Numbered from the stretch's first letter, positions 7,883 through 16,433 are shown. The stretch: 19,153 bases of DNA from JACQHM01 sp964535215 (GCA_964535215.1 CAZHST010000052.1:1-19153); one strand, 5' to 3'. Numbers and translations are program-made. The notes: generated by a model from the sequence alone, not told the origin.

Positions 7883-9033
7883 GAGGAACGCTGCTGGCCG
7901 GACTTGTGCTACTTCTGACCGGCTGCTTCGACCTCGAGCTGCACCTGGCGCTCAAGCCGGACGGCGGGGGACAGGTGACATACCTCGTCATTGCGAATCC
8001 GCTCCTGGCCGAGGCCTTCAAGGGCCAGACCTTTTTTCAGGGGACGGAGGTTCGGGACGTGATCCGCGGGGATCGGTTCTACCACGAAGAGACGATCGCC
8101 TTCGACGCGGTGGAGCGGCTGACTCAGGAGGAGGGGCGGATCCAGGTGCAAGCTGCCGGGGGGATGACGACTCTTGAGCACACCTTGCTGCTCGGCCCAC
8201 CCCGCCCCGGCCAGGCCGTTCTCTTCCTCGGCCGGACGTTCGCCTATCAGCTCACCCTCCCCATGGAGGTGGCCCAGGCCGATCCGGCCGTCGTCGGCCA
8301 GGTGGCAATCGAGCCGGTGGTCAGCGGTCGGACCGCCCGCTGGCAGCTCCCCCTCGATCTCCTCCTCAGGGCCGGTGGCGAGGTATCATTCGTGGTCAAA
8401 GGCGCAGGGCAACTGCCAGGAGGGGGTGACGAAGGGCCACCCCGATTCCTCCGGCCGGTCCGGCGAGAAGAAGCAGTCCCAAGCCTCGGCTACGGGGTCG
8501 TCACGGAGGCCGGCCACCACGCGGGAGTAGACTTCATGGCCCGGAGCGGCCGCCCGGAGGTCCTCGCCGTCGCCGAGGGGACGGTCTTCAAAGTGCAACA
8601 GAATGGGGAAGGATGTCGCGAGAACAGACCGGGGGGCGGCTGTGAGGACCACGGCCTGGGGAATGTGGTCATCCTTGAGCATCGGCTACCGGAGGGGCCG
8701 CTCTACAGCCTGTATGCCCATCTTGATACGATCAGTCCCGACCTCGAAGAGGGGAAGCGGATCGAGCTGGGTGCTGTCATCGGCAGGATGGGGGCCAGCG
8801 GCTACGGTGTGAGAGACTATTGGCGGCGGCCGTCTGTGCGGGGGTCCTTATGCGGCGCGTACCCTGAGGGGGAGCCGTGTGTTCATCTCCACTTTGAACT
8901 GAAGACGGCGCCGGTCCTCGACAATCCCGTGGGTGGTTCCGCGTGCGGCGGCTCTCCATGCTGGGGATATGTGCCGGGCGACCCGCAGGTCTTCGGGTAT
9001 CGGGATCCCGGTGCCTATGGCATTGGCCGGTGA
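7864..9033 (+). CDS. Lipoprotein with C-terminal M23 (LytM) metallopeptidase domain
   Basis: I chose the GTG at 7864 because AAGGGG lies 7 bases upstream and it gives a compact lipoprotein signal: a hydrophobic stretch ending LLTGC with the lipidated Cys at residue 21. A GTG at 7831 is an in-frame alternative that adds 11 residues. Residues 21-190 resemble the LppM-type domain of bacterial lipoproteins (CFDLELHLALKPDG start). The M23 domain follows, with HAGVD (H219, D223), YAHLD (H286) and HLHFE (H341, H343). The zinc ligands and catalytic His are all present, so peptidoglycan cross-link hydrolysis in the periplasm is expected. Six cysteines in inserted loops (CRENRPGGGC, the LCGAY-EPC loop and ACGGSPC) suggest disulfides. 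The stop overlaps the cas6 start by 4 bases. Confidence 0.85.
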   Translation: MGGLLVRGTLLAGLVLLLTGCFDLELHLALKPDGGGQVTYLVIANPLLAEAFKGQTFFQGTEVRDVIRGDRFYHEETIAFDAVERLTQEEGRIQVQAAGGMTTLEHTLLLGPPRPGQAVLFLGRTFAYQLTLPMEVAQADPAVVGQVAIEPVVSGRTARWQLPLDLLLRAGGEVSFVVKGAGQLPGGGDEGPPRFLRPVRREEAVPSLGYGVVTEAGHHAGVDFMARSGRPEVLAVAEGTVFKVQQNGEGCRENRPGGGCEDHGLGNVVILEHRLPEGPLYSLYAHLDTISPDLEEGKRIELGAVIGRMGASGYGVRDYWRRPSVRGSLCGAYPEGEPCVHLHFELKTAPVLDNPVGGSACGGSPCWGYVPGDPQVFGYRDPGAYGIGR

Positions 9034-10016
9034 CGGAGCGAAGAGCGACGCTGGTGACGCTGTCTATCCTCCATAGCATGCAGTGGGCGACGTTTCGCTT
9101 CCGGGTGGCTCCCACCGAACCCCTGTTCCTGCCTGAATACAAGGGCTCGGCCTTCCGGGGCGGCTTCGGCCATGTCTTCCGGAAGGTGGCCTGCCCCCTC
9201 CGCTGTCGGGAAGGGTGTCAGCTCCCGGCCACCTGCATCTATGCTTACGTGTTCGAAACCCCTCCCCCACCCGGAAGCCAAGTCCTGACGAAGATTCCGA
9301 CGGCCCCCCAGCCCTTCGTGATCGAGCCGCCGTTAGAGACAAAGCGAGTCTACGAGCCGGGGGAGGAGCTGACCTTTCAGCTCATTCTGCTGGGAAGGGC
9401 CATCGACTACCTGCCGTATTTTCTTTACGCCTTCGACGAGCTAGGCCGGGTCGGGCTCGGGCGGAGGAGAGGGAGGTATCAACTGGTCAGCGTGGAGAGC
9501 ATCGGCCTCATGGGGGAGGCTGCCCCCCTTTACGACGGGTCGAAGAAGCTCCTCCGGAGCACCTTCGAGGTGATGAGGGCCGACGACCTCCCGAAGCTGG
9601 AGGGGGCTGTGCCTCAGAATGGGAGGGTTACGCTCCACTTCCTGACGCCGACCCGGATCAAGGCCGACGGCCACCTCACCGACGAGGCCGGGTTCCCCAT
9701 CCTGTTCCGGAGTCTCCACCGGCGGATCGCCCTCCTGGCATACTTCCACTGCGGCGGGGCGTGGGAGGAGGGGCCGAAGGCCCTGCTCGAGCAGGCCGAA
9801 GGCGTAGCCATCGAGGTGTTAGCCCTCCGCTGGCAGGACTGGGAGCGCTACTCGAACCGGCAGCAGACCAGAATGGCCTTGGGCGGCTTCGTCGGAAAGG
9901 TGACCTACCGGGGGGACCTGGAGCCCTTCTGGCCTTACCTCCTCCTCGGGACCCACCTCCACGTCGGTAAAGGGGCCACGTTTGGATTGGGGCAGTACCG
10001 GATCGAAAGCGGGTAG
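9030..10016 (+). CDS. cas6: CRISPR-associated Cas6 endoribonuclease (pre-crRNA processing)
   Basis: This RAMP-fold protein of 328 residues starts at the GTG that overlaps the preceding TGA. GTG 9054 or ATG 9078 are possible later starts, and none has a strong ribosome site. Visible Cas6-family (PF10040) features are: YKGSAFRGGFGH near residue 37, a four-cysteine cluster (C55, C59, C63, C69) followed by YVFETPPP, the central LLGRAIDYLPYFLYA and GLGRRRGRYQL, the TPTRIKADG motif, and a C-terminal HVGKGATFGLGQY glycine loop (311-323). It would cut CRISPR-array transcripts within the repeats to yield crRNAs for the downstream complex. Catalytic residues are not conserved in this branch, so I name none. 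The cas10 start is 14 bases downstream. Confidence 0.85.
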   Translation: MTERRATLVTLSILHSMQWATFRFRVAPTEPLFLPEYKGSAFRGGFGHVFRKVACPLRCREGCQLPATCIYAYVFETPPPPGSQVLTKIPTAPQPFVIEPPLETKRVYEPGEELTFQLILLGRAIDYLPYFLYAFDELGRVGLGRRRGRYQLVSVESIGLMGEAAPLYDGSKKLLRSTFEVMRADDLPKLEGAVPQNGRVTLHFLTPTRIKADGHLTDEAGFPILFRSLHRRIALLAYFHCGGAWEEGPKALLEQAEGVAIEVLALRWQDWERYSNRQQTRMALGGFVGKVTYRGDLEPFWPYLLLGTHLHVGKGATFGLGQYRIESG

Positions 10017-10030
10017 ATAGGGGTAGCCAA

Positions 10031-12328
10031 GTGAAAACGTGGTGTGATGTGTTAACCGGGATGATCTACAGGATGGGGGAAAGCTGGCAACGGGCCATCC
10101 GCCAGCACATCGCCCGGGAGCTGGCCGGCCGGCTCAGGGCTGCCGATCAAGATCCACGCCAGGCGGCTGATCGTGTGGCATCCTTCTGGCGGGAGGACTA
10201 CTACGCCTGGCTTTTCCCATTGCGCTTCGGTAGAAAGGAAGGAATTGATGGCCTGATCGACGGGATCGCCCTGTTTGAGCCAGCCGCTGAGGGGATCAAT
10301 CTCGAACCCTTGGCCGGCCGGCGGCTGCGGAGGGGCTTTCTCGATGGCGAAGGGTTGCCGCCGATCCTCCCCCTGGATGACGAAGGTCACGAACTGCTCG
10401 CCGACCATGTCCTGGCAACGACCGCGGTCATGAACCTCTTGCTGAGAAGCGAGATTCACGACTCAGCCCTCTTTCACCAGATCAGACTTGGGACCCTCCT
10501 CCACCTCCTCCAGGAGGAAGAAGGGCTTGCTGAGGTGCTTCAGCAGGGGTTTCCGGCCGCCTGGCAGGTCGCCTGCTCCCTCACCGACCTCCATCGGGGG
10601 GAGAGAGCCACCATCACCCTGCCATCCGGGGTGGACCGAGAGCGGCTCGTTGGGCTTCATGAAGGAGGGGAGTCTCTTCGTGATGAGGACAGGGTAGCGG
10701 TTGTCATCGGAGCGGTGCAGCGCATTAAGCAGTATGTCTTTGAGACACCGGGGCTCAATGAAATTCGAGGTGGCTCCACCCTCCTTGACGAGTTAATCCG
10801 GCACTTTGGAGGGGTGGTGAGTGAGGAGCTGGGCCCGGAGGTCGTCCTCCAGGCGGCGGCTTCCACGCTGACGTTTCTCGCCCCTTCAGACCAGGGAGAA
10901 GCATGGACGGATCGCCTCCGAGAGGGCTTCTTTAGGAGGACCGGAACGGCCTTTATCGCGGTCGGCACGGTCACGGTGGAAGCGAAACGGATCGGTGAAG
11001 CTTTTCATCAGGTCATGGGCCTTGCCCACAGGAAGCTGGAGGAGGACCGGTACGCCGCGGAGCTTCCCGTGTGGGAGACCCTCCCCTTTGAGGAGCGGTG
11101 CTGGATCTGCCGGAGCCGTCCGGCGGAGGGATGGTATGGGGCCCCGACAGGGCGGCCCGAAGTCGCGTGCCGGGTCTGTATGACGAAGCGATCCTGGGGA
11201 AGGGAGGAACGGGCCGCCAAGGTTCAGGAAGTGCTGGAGTGGTTAAGGTTGACCACTCCGACCCCGCTGGGCGTCAAAGGGGAGAAGAAGGAGGAGTATG
11301 TAGCGGGGGAGCTGGGGCAGCTGATCCCCGGGGATGTGCGCCGGGATCTGCTGGCGGTCATCTACGGGGACGGGAACAACTTCGGTGGCGTCATCCAGCG
11401 GCTCTCCAGCCTCCCACTGGCCCTCCAGTGGACCCACCGGGTCGAGAAGACAACCCAAGCGGCAGGGGCTCTCTCCCTTGCCAGGGCGACTCAGGAAGGG
11501 GCCAAAATCCGGGGGTGGGAACCGGGGAGAACTCCGGCCTTGGACAAGGTTCCGTTTCAAGTCCTGGCGTTGGGTGGGGATGACTTGATCCTCCTCACAT
11601 GGGGGGCCCTGGGACTTCGCGTCTGCGAGCGGTTCCTCGCCCTGACCGACCTGGAATTTCAGCGAGGGAATGGGGAAGCGCTAACAGACACGCCCCTCTC
11701 CTTCTCCCTCGGATGCCTTTTATGTGATGTAAAGGCCCCGGTCCGGCGGACGGTGGAGTTCGCTGAGGAGGAGTTGCTCAAGTGGGCCAAGCGGGCGGCC
11801 CGTCACCGGCAGGCGCAGGCCGGGGCCCAGACCGAAGGGACGGTGGCCTTCCTTCTGACCATGAGCGCCGACCAGATCCCCTCCGACCTTTCCCGCTACC
11901 TCAAGCAGATGTTCTGGGGAAATCAGGAGGATTCGGGCCGGTATCCCCTTTGCCTGACCCTCCGGCCGCTCACCGCGAGAGAACTGCGGTTCCTCCTGGA
12001 TAAGGCAGAGCGGTTGAGGGAGCGGCACAGCGGTCGGCTCCACCGGATCGTCGAAGTCTTCGTCCACTCGTCGCCGCTAGCGGCCTTCCTCCACTATGTC
12101 TATCAGAAGGCACGGGAGCAGACGCGTCCGAGGGAAGAGCAGCTCTGCGCCCTCCTGGAAGAGGGGGAGTGGCGAGAAGTCTTTGGGGACGTGACGCCAT
12201 CGCCTCAGCCGTTACCCACCCTTCGCCTCCCACAGCGGACACCCTTGGGCGAGCCGGATCGGGGAGAGGGTGAGGTGCTGTTTTCTCCGCTCTGGGATCT
12301 GTTGGAGATGATCAAGGCGATGGAGTGA
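10031..12328 (+). CDS. cas10: Type III-D Cas10 (HD-less, GGDD Palm domain)
   Basis: This is the 765-residue large subunit, starting at GTG. No His-Asp (HD) nuclease motif is visible in the first 250 residues, which matches the reported lack of an HD domain in subtype III-D. The first Palm domain begins around YVFETPGLNEIRGGS (about 235-250). A zinc ribbon follows (C357, C360, C380, C383). The second Palm has IYGDGNNFG (444-452) and an intact GGDD at 515-518, so synthesis of cyclic oligoadenylates on target RNA binding is predicted. A helical Cas11-like domain fills residues 570-690. The C-terminus contains an odd Pro/Gly-rich stretch (about 721-749) that looks like a translated repeat element. 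It binds the crRNA complex assembled from the following genes. Confidence 0.93.
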   Translation: MKTWCDVLTGMIYRMGESWQRAIRQHIARELAGRLRAADQDPRQAADRVASFWREDYYAWLFPLRFGRKEGIDGLIDGIALFEPAAEGINLEPLAGRRLRRGFLDGEGLPPILPLDDEGHELLADHVLATTAVMNLLLRSEIHDSALFHQIRLGTLLHLLQEEEGLAEVLQQGFPAAWQVACSLTDLHRGERATITLPSGVDRERLVGLHEGGESLRDEDRVAVVIGAVQRIKQYVFETPGLNEIRGGSTLLDELIRHFGGVVSEELGPEVVLQAAASTLTFLAPSDQGEAWTDRLREGFFRRTGTAFIAVGTVTVEAKRIGEAFHQVMGLAHRKLEEDRYAAELPVWETLPFEERCWICRSRPAEGWYGAPTGRPEVACRVCMTKRSWGREERAAKVQEVLEWLRLTTPTPLGVKGEKKEEYVAGELGQLIPGDVRRDLLAVIYGDGNNFGGVIQRLSSLPLALQWTHRVEKTTQAAGALSLARATQEGAKIRGWEPGRTPALDKVPFQVLALGGDDLILLTWGALGLRVCERFLALTDLEFQRGNGEALTDTPLSFSLGCLLCDVKAPVRRTVEFAEEELLKWAKRAARHRQAQAGAQTEGTVAFLLTMSADQIPSDLSRYLKQMFWGNQEDSGRYPLCLTLRPLTARELRFLLDKAERLRERHSGRLHRIVEVFVHSSPLAAFLHYVYQKAREQTRPREEQLCALLEEGEWREVFGDVTPSPQPLPTLRLPQRTPLGEPDRGEGEVLFSPLWDLLEMIKAME
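12191..12276 (+). repeat. Translated repeat-like insertion inside cas10
   Basis: Cas10 residues 721-749 read TPSPQPLPTL...PDRGEGE. Translations of this form (SPQP...RGEGE) are what dispersed palindromic elements of the CCTCACCC / GGGGAGAGGGTGAGG type look like when they sit in coding sequence. The right part contains GGGGAGAGGGTGAGG (12261-12275) and the left part CCTCAGCCGTTACCC, which are only partly complementary. The element is in frame and close to the C-terminus, so it is probably tolerated. A family of copies elsewhere in the genome would be needed to prove it. Confidence 0.4.
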
Positions 12329-12343
12329 GGGGAGGTGAAGGCG

Positions 12344-13075
12344 GTGGCAGTCGAGCAATTTCGGCTCAAAGTAAGGCTCCAGCTTGAGTCGGACCTTCAC
12401 ACTGCTGGTCCGGGGCGGACCCTACCCTTGGTAGACCGGAGCGTAGAGGTCGATGCCCACAATAGGCCTTACCTTCCCGCCTCCTCCGTGAGGGGACGGG
12501 TGCGGGCGCACCTGGAGCGGGTCCTCACGGCTCTGGGGGAGCCAGTCTGCACTCCGCCCCGCCCTGACCGGACCTGCCCTCACCATCGGAGCGTGGCCGA
12601 AGAGCTGGGGAGGCGTGGAGCGCCGGAGCCCTTCTGCATGGCCTGTCGTCTGTTCGGGAGTGTGTGGCGCCTCTCCCCGATCACCTTCAGTGATTTCATG
12701 TTCACAGCCCCCCAGACGGAGCAGATGCCGCTGTCCCCCAGGCCTGGGGTCGGCATCAGCCGACACCTGGGGACGACGGAGGAGGAGCGGCTCTATGTCC
12801 TGGAGACGGTCCCGTCTCAGCGGGCCGGGCGGCCGGTGATGTTCGAAGGGACCATCGAGGGGCAGCTCGAGCAGCAGGAGATCGGGTGGCTCCTGGCTGC
12901 GCTTCGAACCGTTACCCATATCGGTGGGGGGAAGGCGAGAGGGTTGGGACGGGTTACGCCGGAAATCATCGGATTGGATCTCTGGGACGAGGCGAAGAAG
13001 CAGTGGGTACTTGGGGATTGGATGGTCCTCTTGAAGGGAGTGCTGGGGGATGGTACGGCTGAAAGTCATCGTTGA
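12344..13075 (+). CDS. cas7: Cas7 (Csm3-like) backbone subunit 1, with catalytic-type Asp
   Basis: I chose the GTG at 12344 because GGGGAGGTG ends 7 bases upstream. A GTG at 12335 adds three residues but overlaps its own ribosome site. The 243-residue RAMP protein has the Cas7 loop PLVDRSVEVD followed by YLPASSVRG (45-51). D31 aligns by eye with D33 of Streptococcus thermophilus Csm3, the target-RNA cleaving residue. Four cysteines (C69, C78 and the CMAC pair C98, C101) before RLFG look like a zinc site. The C-terminal glycine loop is GGGKARGLGRV. It should form part of the crRNA-binding filament and cut target RNA. Its end overlaps csx10 by 26 bases. Confidence 0.88.
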   Translation: MAVEQFRLKVRLQLESDLHTAGPGRTLPLVDRSVEVDAHNRPYLPASSVRGRVRAHLERVLTALGEPVCTPPRPDRTCPHHRSVAEELGRRGAPEPFCMACRLFGSVWRLSPITFSDFMFTAPQTEQMPLSPRPGVGISRHLGTTEEERLYVLETVPSQRAGRPVMFEGTIEGQLEQQEIGWLLAALRTVTHIGGGKARGLGRVTPEIIGLDLWDEAKKQWVLGDWMVLLKGVLGDGTAESHR

Positions 13076-14261
13076 GCCGAAGGGGCCGCTGGTGCTGGGA
13101 AGTGGGATGGACTCGTCCCAGAATGTGCGGGAGAGCCGGCCATTCATCGCCGGGAGTGTCGTTCGCGGCGCGTTGGCCCAACGAATCCTCCAGGCGCTGG
13201 GACAGCATCGGACTGCCGGCTTAAGTCTGCGATCCCGACCTTCCGATTCCAGTGCGGCCGAGGCTTTCGAGGCCATCTTTGTCCGGGAGCCGGTCGCGCG
13301 GTTTGGTTACCTCTATCCCATGCCCCTCCGGAAGGAGGGGATGGTCTTCCCTGCTCCCTGTACGACCTTCGCCTGTAAGCCCTCTGGGGCCAAGCATGGC
13401 TGGGTTGATACCCTTCGGCGTCATGTCCGTCAAGCCCTCTTCGGGCGGGGTGAAGAAGGTGGGCGTCCGTTCCTCTGTCTGATATGCCAGGAGCGGTTAG
13501 AACGGTGGCGTGGCTTCGTCGTCAGCCGGGACGGCCCCTACGAGGACGTGGGGCGCATCCCCCGCCGTCCCCTTGTGCGGGTTGGCCTTAACCGCTGGAC
13601 CGAGGCGGCGGAGGAGGAGATCCTGTACACGCTGGAGGCGATAGAACCGGATCCTCAAAGGCCGTTCGCCTTCGTAGGGTGTTGGACGATGACGGAGGAC
13701 CAATGGGAGGGCCTCAAGGCCCTGCTGGCCACCTACTTTCTCCCCCAAGATGGGGGCTATCAGCTCCGGTTGGGCAGCGCCCGGGCGCGGGGACTCGGCG
13801 AGGCCATCCTTCGATGGAGCGAAATCCCCTTGACGGATCCCACCGAACAGGTGGAGCGGTTCCAACTGGATCACGACCACCTTCTCTTCACCTTGACCAC
13901 CCGCTCCCCGCTCCTCCTCGTTGACGAGCGGGGGATCCCGGCTTCCAGGCTGACGTCGGCTGTGCTCCGCCGGTATATCAGCCCGCTCCCCGAGGGCCTG
14001 GAGCTGATCAGTCAGGCGACGTTTGTCGAGCGGGAGATGCTGACGGGCTGGTCGCAGGCATGGGGTCTGCCGAAGCCGGTCCTTCCCGCCATCGGGACGG
14101 GAAGCGTCTTCACCTACAAAGTGCCCATCGCCCAGAAGTTGCAGGTCCTGCCTTTCCTGAGAGCCCTTGAAGTACAAGGGCTCGGGGAAAGGCGGGGGGA
14201 GGGACTGGGGGAGGTGAGCATCTGCGATCCGTTCCACGTTCGTCATGATGTGGATGGGTAG
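13050..14261 (+). CDS. csx10: Csx10, Cas5-like RAMP of subtype III-D
   Basis: This 403-residue protein has two RAMP modules and all the visible hallmarks of the Csx10 family. These are GSVVRGALA (35-43), paired cysteines C104/C109 (C-x4-C-K-P) with HGWVD (116-120), C143/C146, the RVGLNRWTEAAEEEIL segment (177-192), GSARARGLGE (242-251), GWSQAWGLPKPVLPAIG (333-349) and GLGERRGEGLGEV (377-389). Csx10 takes the Cas5 role, capping the 5' handle of the crRNA and contacting Cas10. With HD-less Cas10 and Csx19 it defines subtype III-D. The gene overlaps the preceding cas7 and has only GGGGG before its ATG, which suggests translational coupling. It has the expected length for the family and no visible lesions. 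Confidence 0.95.
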   Translation: MVRLKVIVEPKGPLVLGSGMDSSQNVRESRPFIAGSVVRGALAQRILQALGQHRTAGLSLRSRPSDSSAAEAFEAIFVREPVARFGYLYPMPLRKEGMVFPAPCTTFACKPSGAKHGWVDTLRRHVRQALFGRGEEGGRPFLCLICQERLERWRGFVVSRDGPYEDVGRIPRRPLVRVGLNRWTEAAEEEILYTLEAIEPDPQRPFAFVGCWTMTEDQWEGLKALLATYFLPQDGGYQLRLGSARARGLGEAILRWSEIPLTDPTEQVERFQLDHDHLLFTLTTRSPLLLVDERGIPASRLTSAVLRRYISPLPEGLELISQATFVEREMLTGWSQAWGLPKPVLPAIGTGSVFTYKVPIAQKLQVLPFLRALEVQGLGERRGEGLGEVSICDPFHVRHDVDG

Positions 14262-14287
14262 TCATAAGCGAGAGGAGGTGGGGTCTT

Positions 14288-14671
14288 ATGCCGGTGAGTG
14301 AAGAGCAACTCGTCATCTGGGCTGAAGAGATCGTGGCGAATCTCCAGGAGCAGCTTAGAGCCCATGTGGATACAGGTCGGACGCAGGCCTCGAAGGCGAT
14401 CGAGGTGGCCCAGGCCACGGGCTCCCTCCTCGTCTTCCGCAACTGGCTCCGCTACCAGCGGGCCCGGGAGGAATTTTGGAAGGTGGGGGGGGACGGAGGA
14501 CGGGACTTGGCGGAATGGGTCCACGAGGCCATCGGCCGGATTGAGCGGGAGACAAGCGGGCCCGACACCATGGCGGCGGTCACGCGCTTCCTGGGCTACT
14601 TCCGCCGGGTGCTGGTGGCGATCAATCATCTTCAGCAGATCCCGCCAGCGAGGGAAAGGAGAGGAGCGTGA
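14288..14671 (+). CDS. cas11: Cas11 (Csm2-like) small subunit
   Basis: This 127-residue all-helical protein has a good ribosome site (GAGAGGAGGTG, about 8 bases before ATG) after a 26-base gap, the largest within the effector operon. The motif LLVFRNWLRYQRAREEFW (47-64) resembles the (F/L)RxxLRxQ-type helix of Csm2-group small subunits, and a second long helix (residues 95-118) follows a Gly-rich linker. Small subunits form the inner filament that contacts crRNA-target duplexes. Position between csx10 and the next cas7 is the usual III-D order. Its TGA overlaps the next ATG (TGATG). Confidence 0.8.
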   Translation: MPVSEEQLVIWAEEIVANLQEQLRAHVDTGRTQASKAIEVAQATGSLLVFRNWLRYQRAREEFWKVGGDGGRDLAEWVHEAIGRIERETSGPDTMAAVTRFLGYFRRVLVAINHLQQIPPARERRGA

Positions 14672-15483
14672 TGGGAGAGCTGTGGGAGACCTTTCACAGT
14701 CGCCTCTGGATCAGGGCCACCCTGGTGGCCCAGACCGGCCTCCGCATCGGGATGGGGACCCAAGCGGCCGAGCCAACGGGCTCCGACCTCCCGATTCTCA
14801 AGCTGGAGGACGGCCGGCCCTTCATCCCCGGCTCCTCGCTCCGGGGGGTGCTGCGAAGTCACGTGGAGCGGATCGTCCGGACGTTTGAGCCGAACGCCGG
14901 TGACGGCAGGGGGGCCTGTCAGCCGGTGGTAGAGCAGCAGCTTTGCATCACGGCGGAAAAACGGGAACGCATTCGGAAGGAGGCAGCCGACGAGGAGTAC
15001 GCCCGAACGGTCTTCAGCCGCTCCTGTCGCGTGTGCCGCGTGTTCGGCTCCCCCTGGCTGGCCTCGCGGGTCCGGATCACCGATCTCCCCTGCCTGAACG
15101 GTGCTCGGGCGGAGCGCCGCGATGGCGTGGCCATCGACCGGGACAAGGAAACGGTGGCCCACAAATACGATTTCGAGGTGGTTCCCCCGGGCAGCGAGTT
15201 CCGGCTGGAGCTGGTCGCCGACAACCTGGACCAGGTCGAACGAGGATTACTCTGGCTGGGGATCGAGGAACTCCGACGGGGCCAGATTCTGGTGGGGGGC
15301 TTCAAGGGTCGAGGGCTGGGGCACATCCGTGTGAAGGAGGAGAACGTCCGGCTGGAGCTGGTGGAAGGCCGGGATGCCCTCCGCCGCTATCTCTTAGAAG
15401 GGACCATGCGGGTGGTGCCTCTTTCGGAGGCGGAAGCCTGGCTCGGGAGGGCGGTGGAGGCACTGGCGGGAGGTGAACGCTGA
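14671..15483 (+). CDS. cas7: Cas7 backbone subunit 2, with catalytic-type Asp
   Basis: The 270-residue protein starts at the ATG in the TGATG overlap, with GAGGAG 4 bases upstream; GTG 14668 would add one residue. The Cas7 thumb loop reads GSDLPILK (D39), followed by FIPGSSLRG (51-59), so the Asp equivalent to Csm3 D33 is present. A probable zinc site uses C83, C92 and the CRVC pair (C119, C122) before RVFGS. The sequence VAIDRDKETVAHKYDFEVVP, typical of the III-D Cas7 family, follows the zinc site, and the glycine loop is GGFKGRGLGHI. It is expected to be a target-RNA cleaving filament subunit. The gene is closest in pattern to the next one, which suggests local duplication. Confidence 0.9.
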   Translation: MGELWETFHSRLWIRATLVAQTGLRIGMGTQAAEPTGSDLPILKLEDGRPFIPGSSLRGVLRSHVERIVRTFEPNAGDGRGACQPVVEQQLCITAEKRERIRKEAADEEYARTVFSRSCRVCRVFGSPWLASRVRITDLPCLNGARAERRDGVAIDRDKETVAHKYDFEVVPPGSEFRLELVADNLDQVERGLLWLGIEELRRGQILVGGFKGRGLGHIRVKEENVRLELVEGRDALRRYLLEGTMRVVPLSEAEAWLGRAVEALAGGER

Positions 15484-16433
15484 TGCATGGACGATTCTAC
15501 AACGAAGCGATCCTGGACCTCACCCTTCGACCACAGACCCCCCTGCTCATCAAGTCCGGCGAGGGGGCCAAGGCCGATATTGACCCGACCCTCCCCGACA
15601 TGTTTTTCGTCCGCACGCGCCGGCCAGGGGAGGTGGAGGAAACAATTTACATCCCCGGCTCCAGCGTCCGGGGGGTCCTCCGGAGCCACGCCGAGCGACT
15701 CGTGAGGTCCATCGCCGCGCATCAGGCCTGCGATCCAACTCGCCACTCGCGTGAACGGGAAGGACGAGAAGCGATCGAGCAAGAGGAAGGGTCTACGATC
15801 CGAGTTTCCTGTCTGGCGGGCGAGAGGGATCTGGATAAGAAGCCGCTCCTTGAACTCTGGCAGCGCTCCTGCTACACATGTCGCCTTTTCGGCAACACGG
15901 GACTGGCTGCCCGGGTGAAGGTAGGGGACTGGTATCCGAACGGAGGCCTCCTGACGGAGGTCCGGTACGGCGTGGCCATCGATCGGGTCACCGGAGCAGT
16001 AGCGCACGGACCCTTCCAGTTAGAGACCGTCACCGATGGGACCTTTGAAGGGAGGATCACCCTCCGGAACTTTACCCTGGGGCAGGTGGGCCTTGTCGGG
16101 GCAGCCCTCCTGGACATTGCTGATGGCCTGGTCGCCCTCGGCCACGCTAAATCCCGGGGCCTGGGGCGGGTGGCCCTGACGTTTCAGCAGCTGACCTTCC
16201 GGTTTCCCAGGAACCCAGAGAGGCAGATCTGCGGGGTGGGAGTCTTCGTTGAGGAGGCTGTGCGGCAGAAGTACCAGTTCCCCGCTGATGACCGCTATTT
16301 GGTCAATGTAGAGGCCGACAGGCGAGGGTGGGCCTACGAGCTGGAAGCAGAGGGTGAGGCCGCACGGCGGTGGTTAGAAGAGCTGGCACCGCGCTGGGTC
16401 GCTGAAGTGCAGGCAGGAGGGGGAGGCTCATGA
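15483..16433 (+). CDS. cas7: Cas7 backbone subunit 3, with catalytic-type Asp
   Basis: This 316-residue RAMP starts at an ATG overlapping the previous TGA and preceded by GGAGGTGA. The loop TLPDMFFVRT supplies D39 at the Csm3 D33 position, before YIPGSSVRGVLRSHAERLVRS (56-76), which is nearly the same as the FIPGSSLRGVLRSHVER of the preceding gene. The zinc-type cysteines are C83, C110 and the CYTC pair (C130, C133) before RLFGN. Next come VAIDRVTGAVAHGPFQLETV and the glycine loop GHAKSRGLGRV. It has a C-terminal extension of about 75 residues that its sister lacks. The predicted role is a crRNA filament subunit cutting target RNA. It overlaps csx19 by 4 bases. Confidence 0.9.
   Translation: MHGRFYNEAILDLTLRPQTPLLIKSGEGAKADIDPTLPDMFFVRTRRPGEVEETIYIPGSSVRGVLRSHAERLVRSIAAHQACDPTRHSREREGREAIEQEEGSTIRVSCLAGERDLDKKPLLELWQRSCYTCRLFGNTGLAARVKVGDWYPNGGLLTEVRYGVAIDRVTGAVAHGPFQLETVTDGTFEGRITLRNFTLGQVGLVGAALLDIADGLVALGHAKSRGLGRVALTFQQLTFRFPRNPERQICGVGVFVEEAVRQKYQFPADDRYLVNVEADRRGWAYELEAEGEAARRWLEELAPRWVAEVQAGGGGS

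Noticed and set aside
8943..9029. Upstream ATG extension of cas6
   Set aside because: It would overlap the M23 gene by 91 bases, and the added residues (MRRLSMLGICAGRP...) do not resemble Cas6; the family-like sequence begins after 9054.
10031..10780. N-terminal HD nuclease domain in Cas10
   Set aside because: I looked for an HD or H-x-G-K type motif and found none; DEGHELLADH at about 117-126 does not fit the HD pattern.
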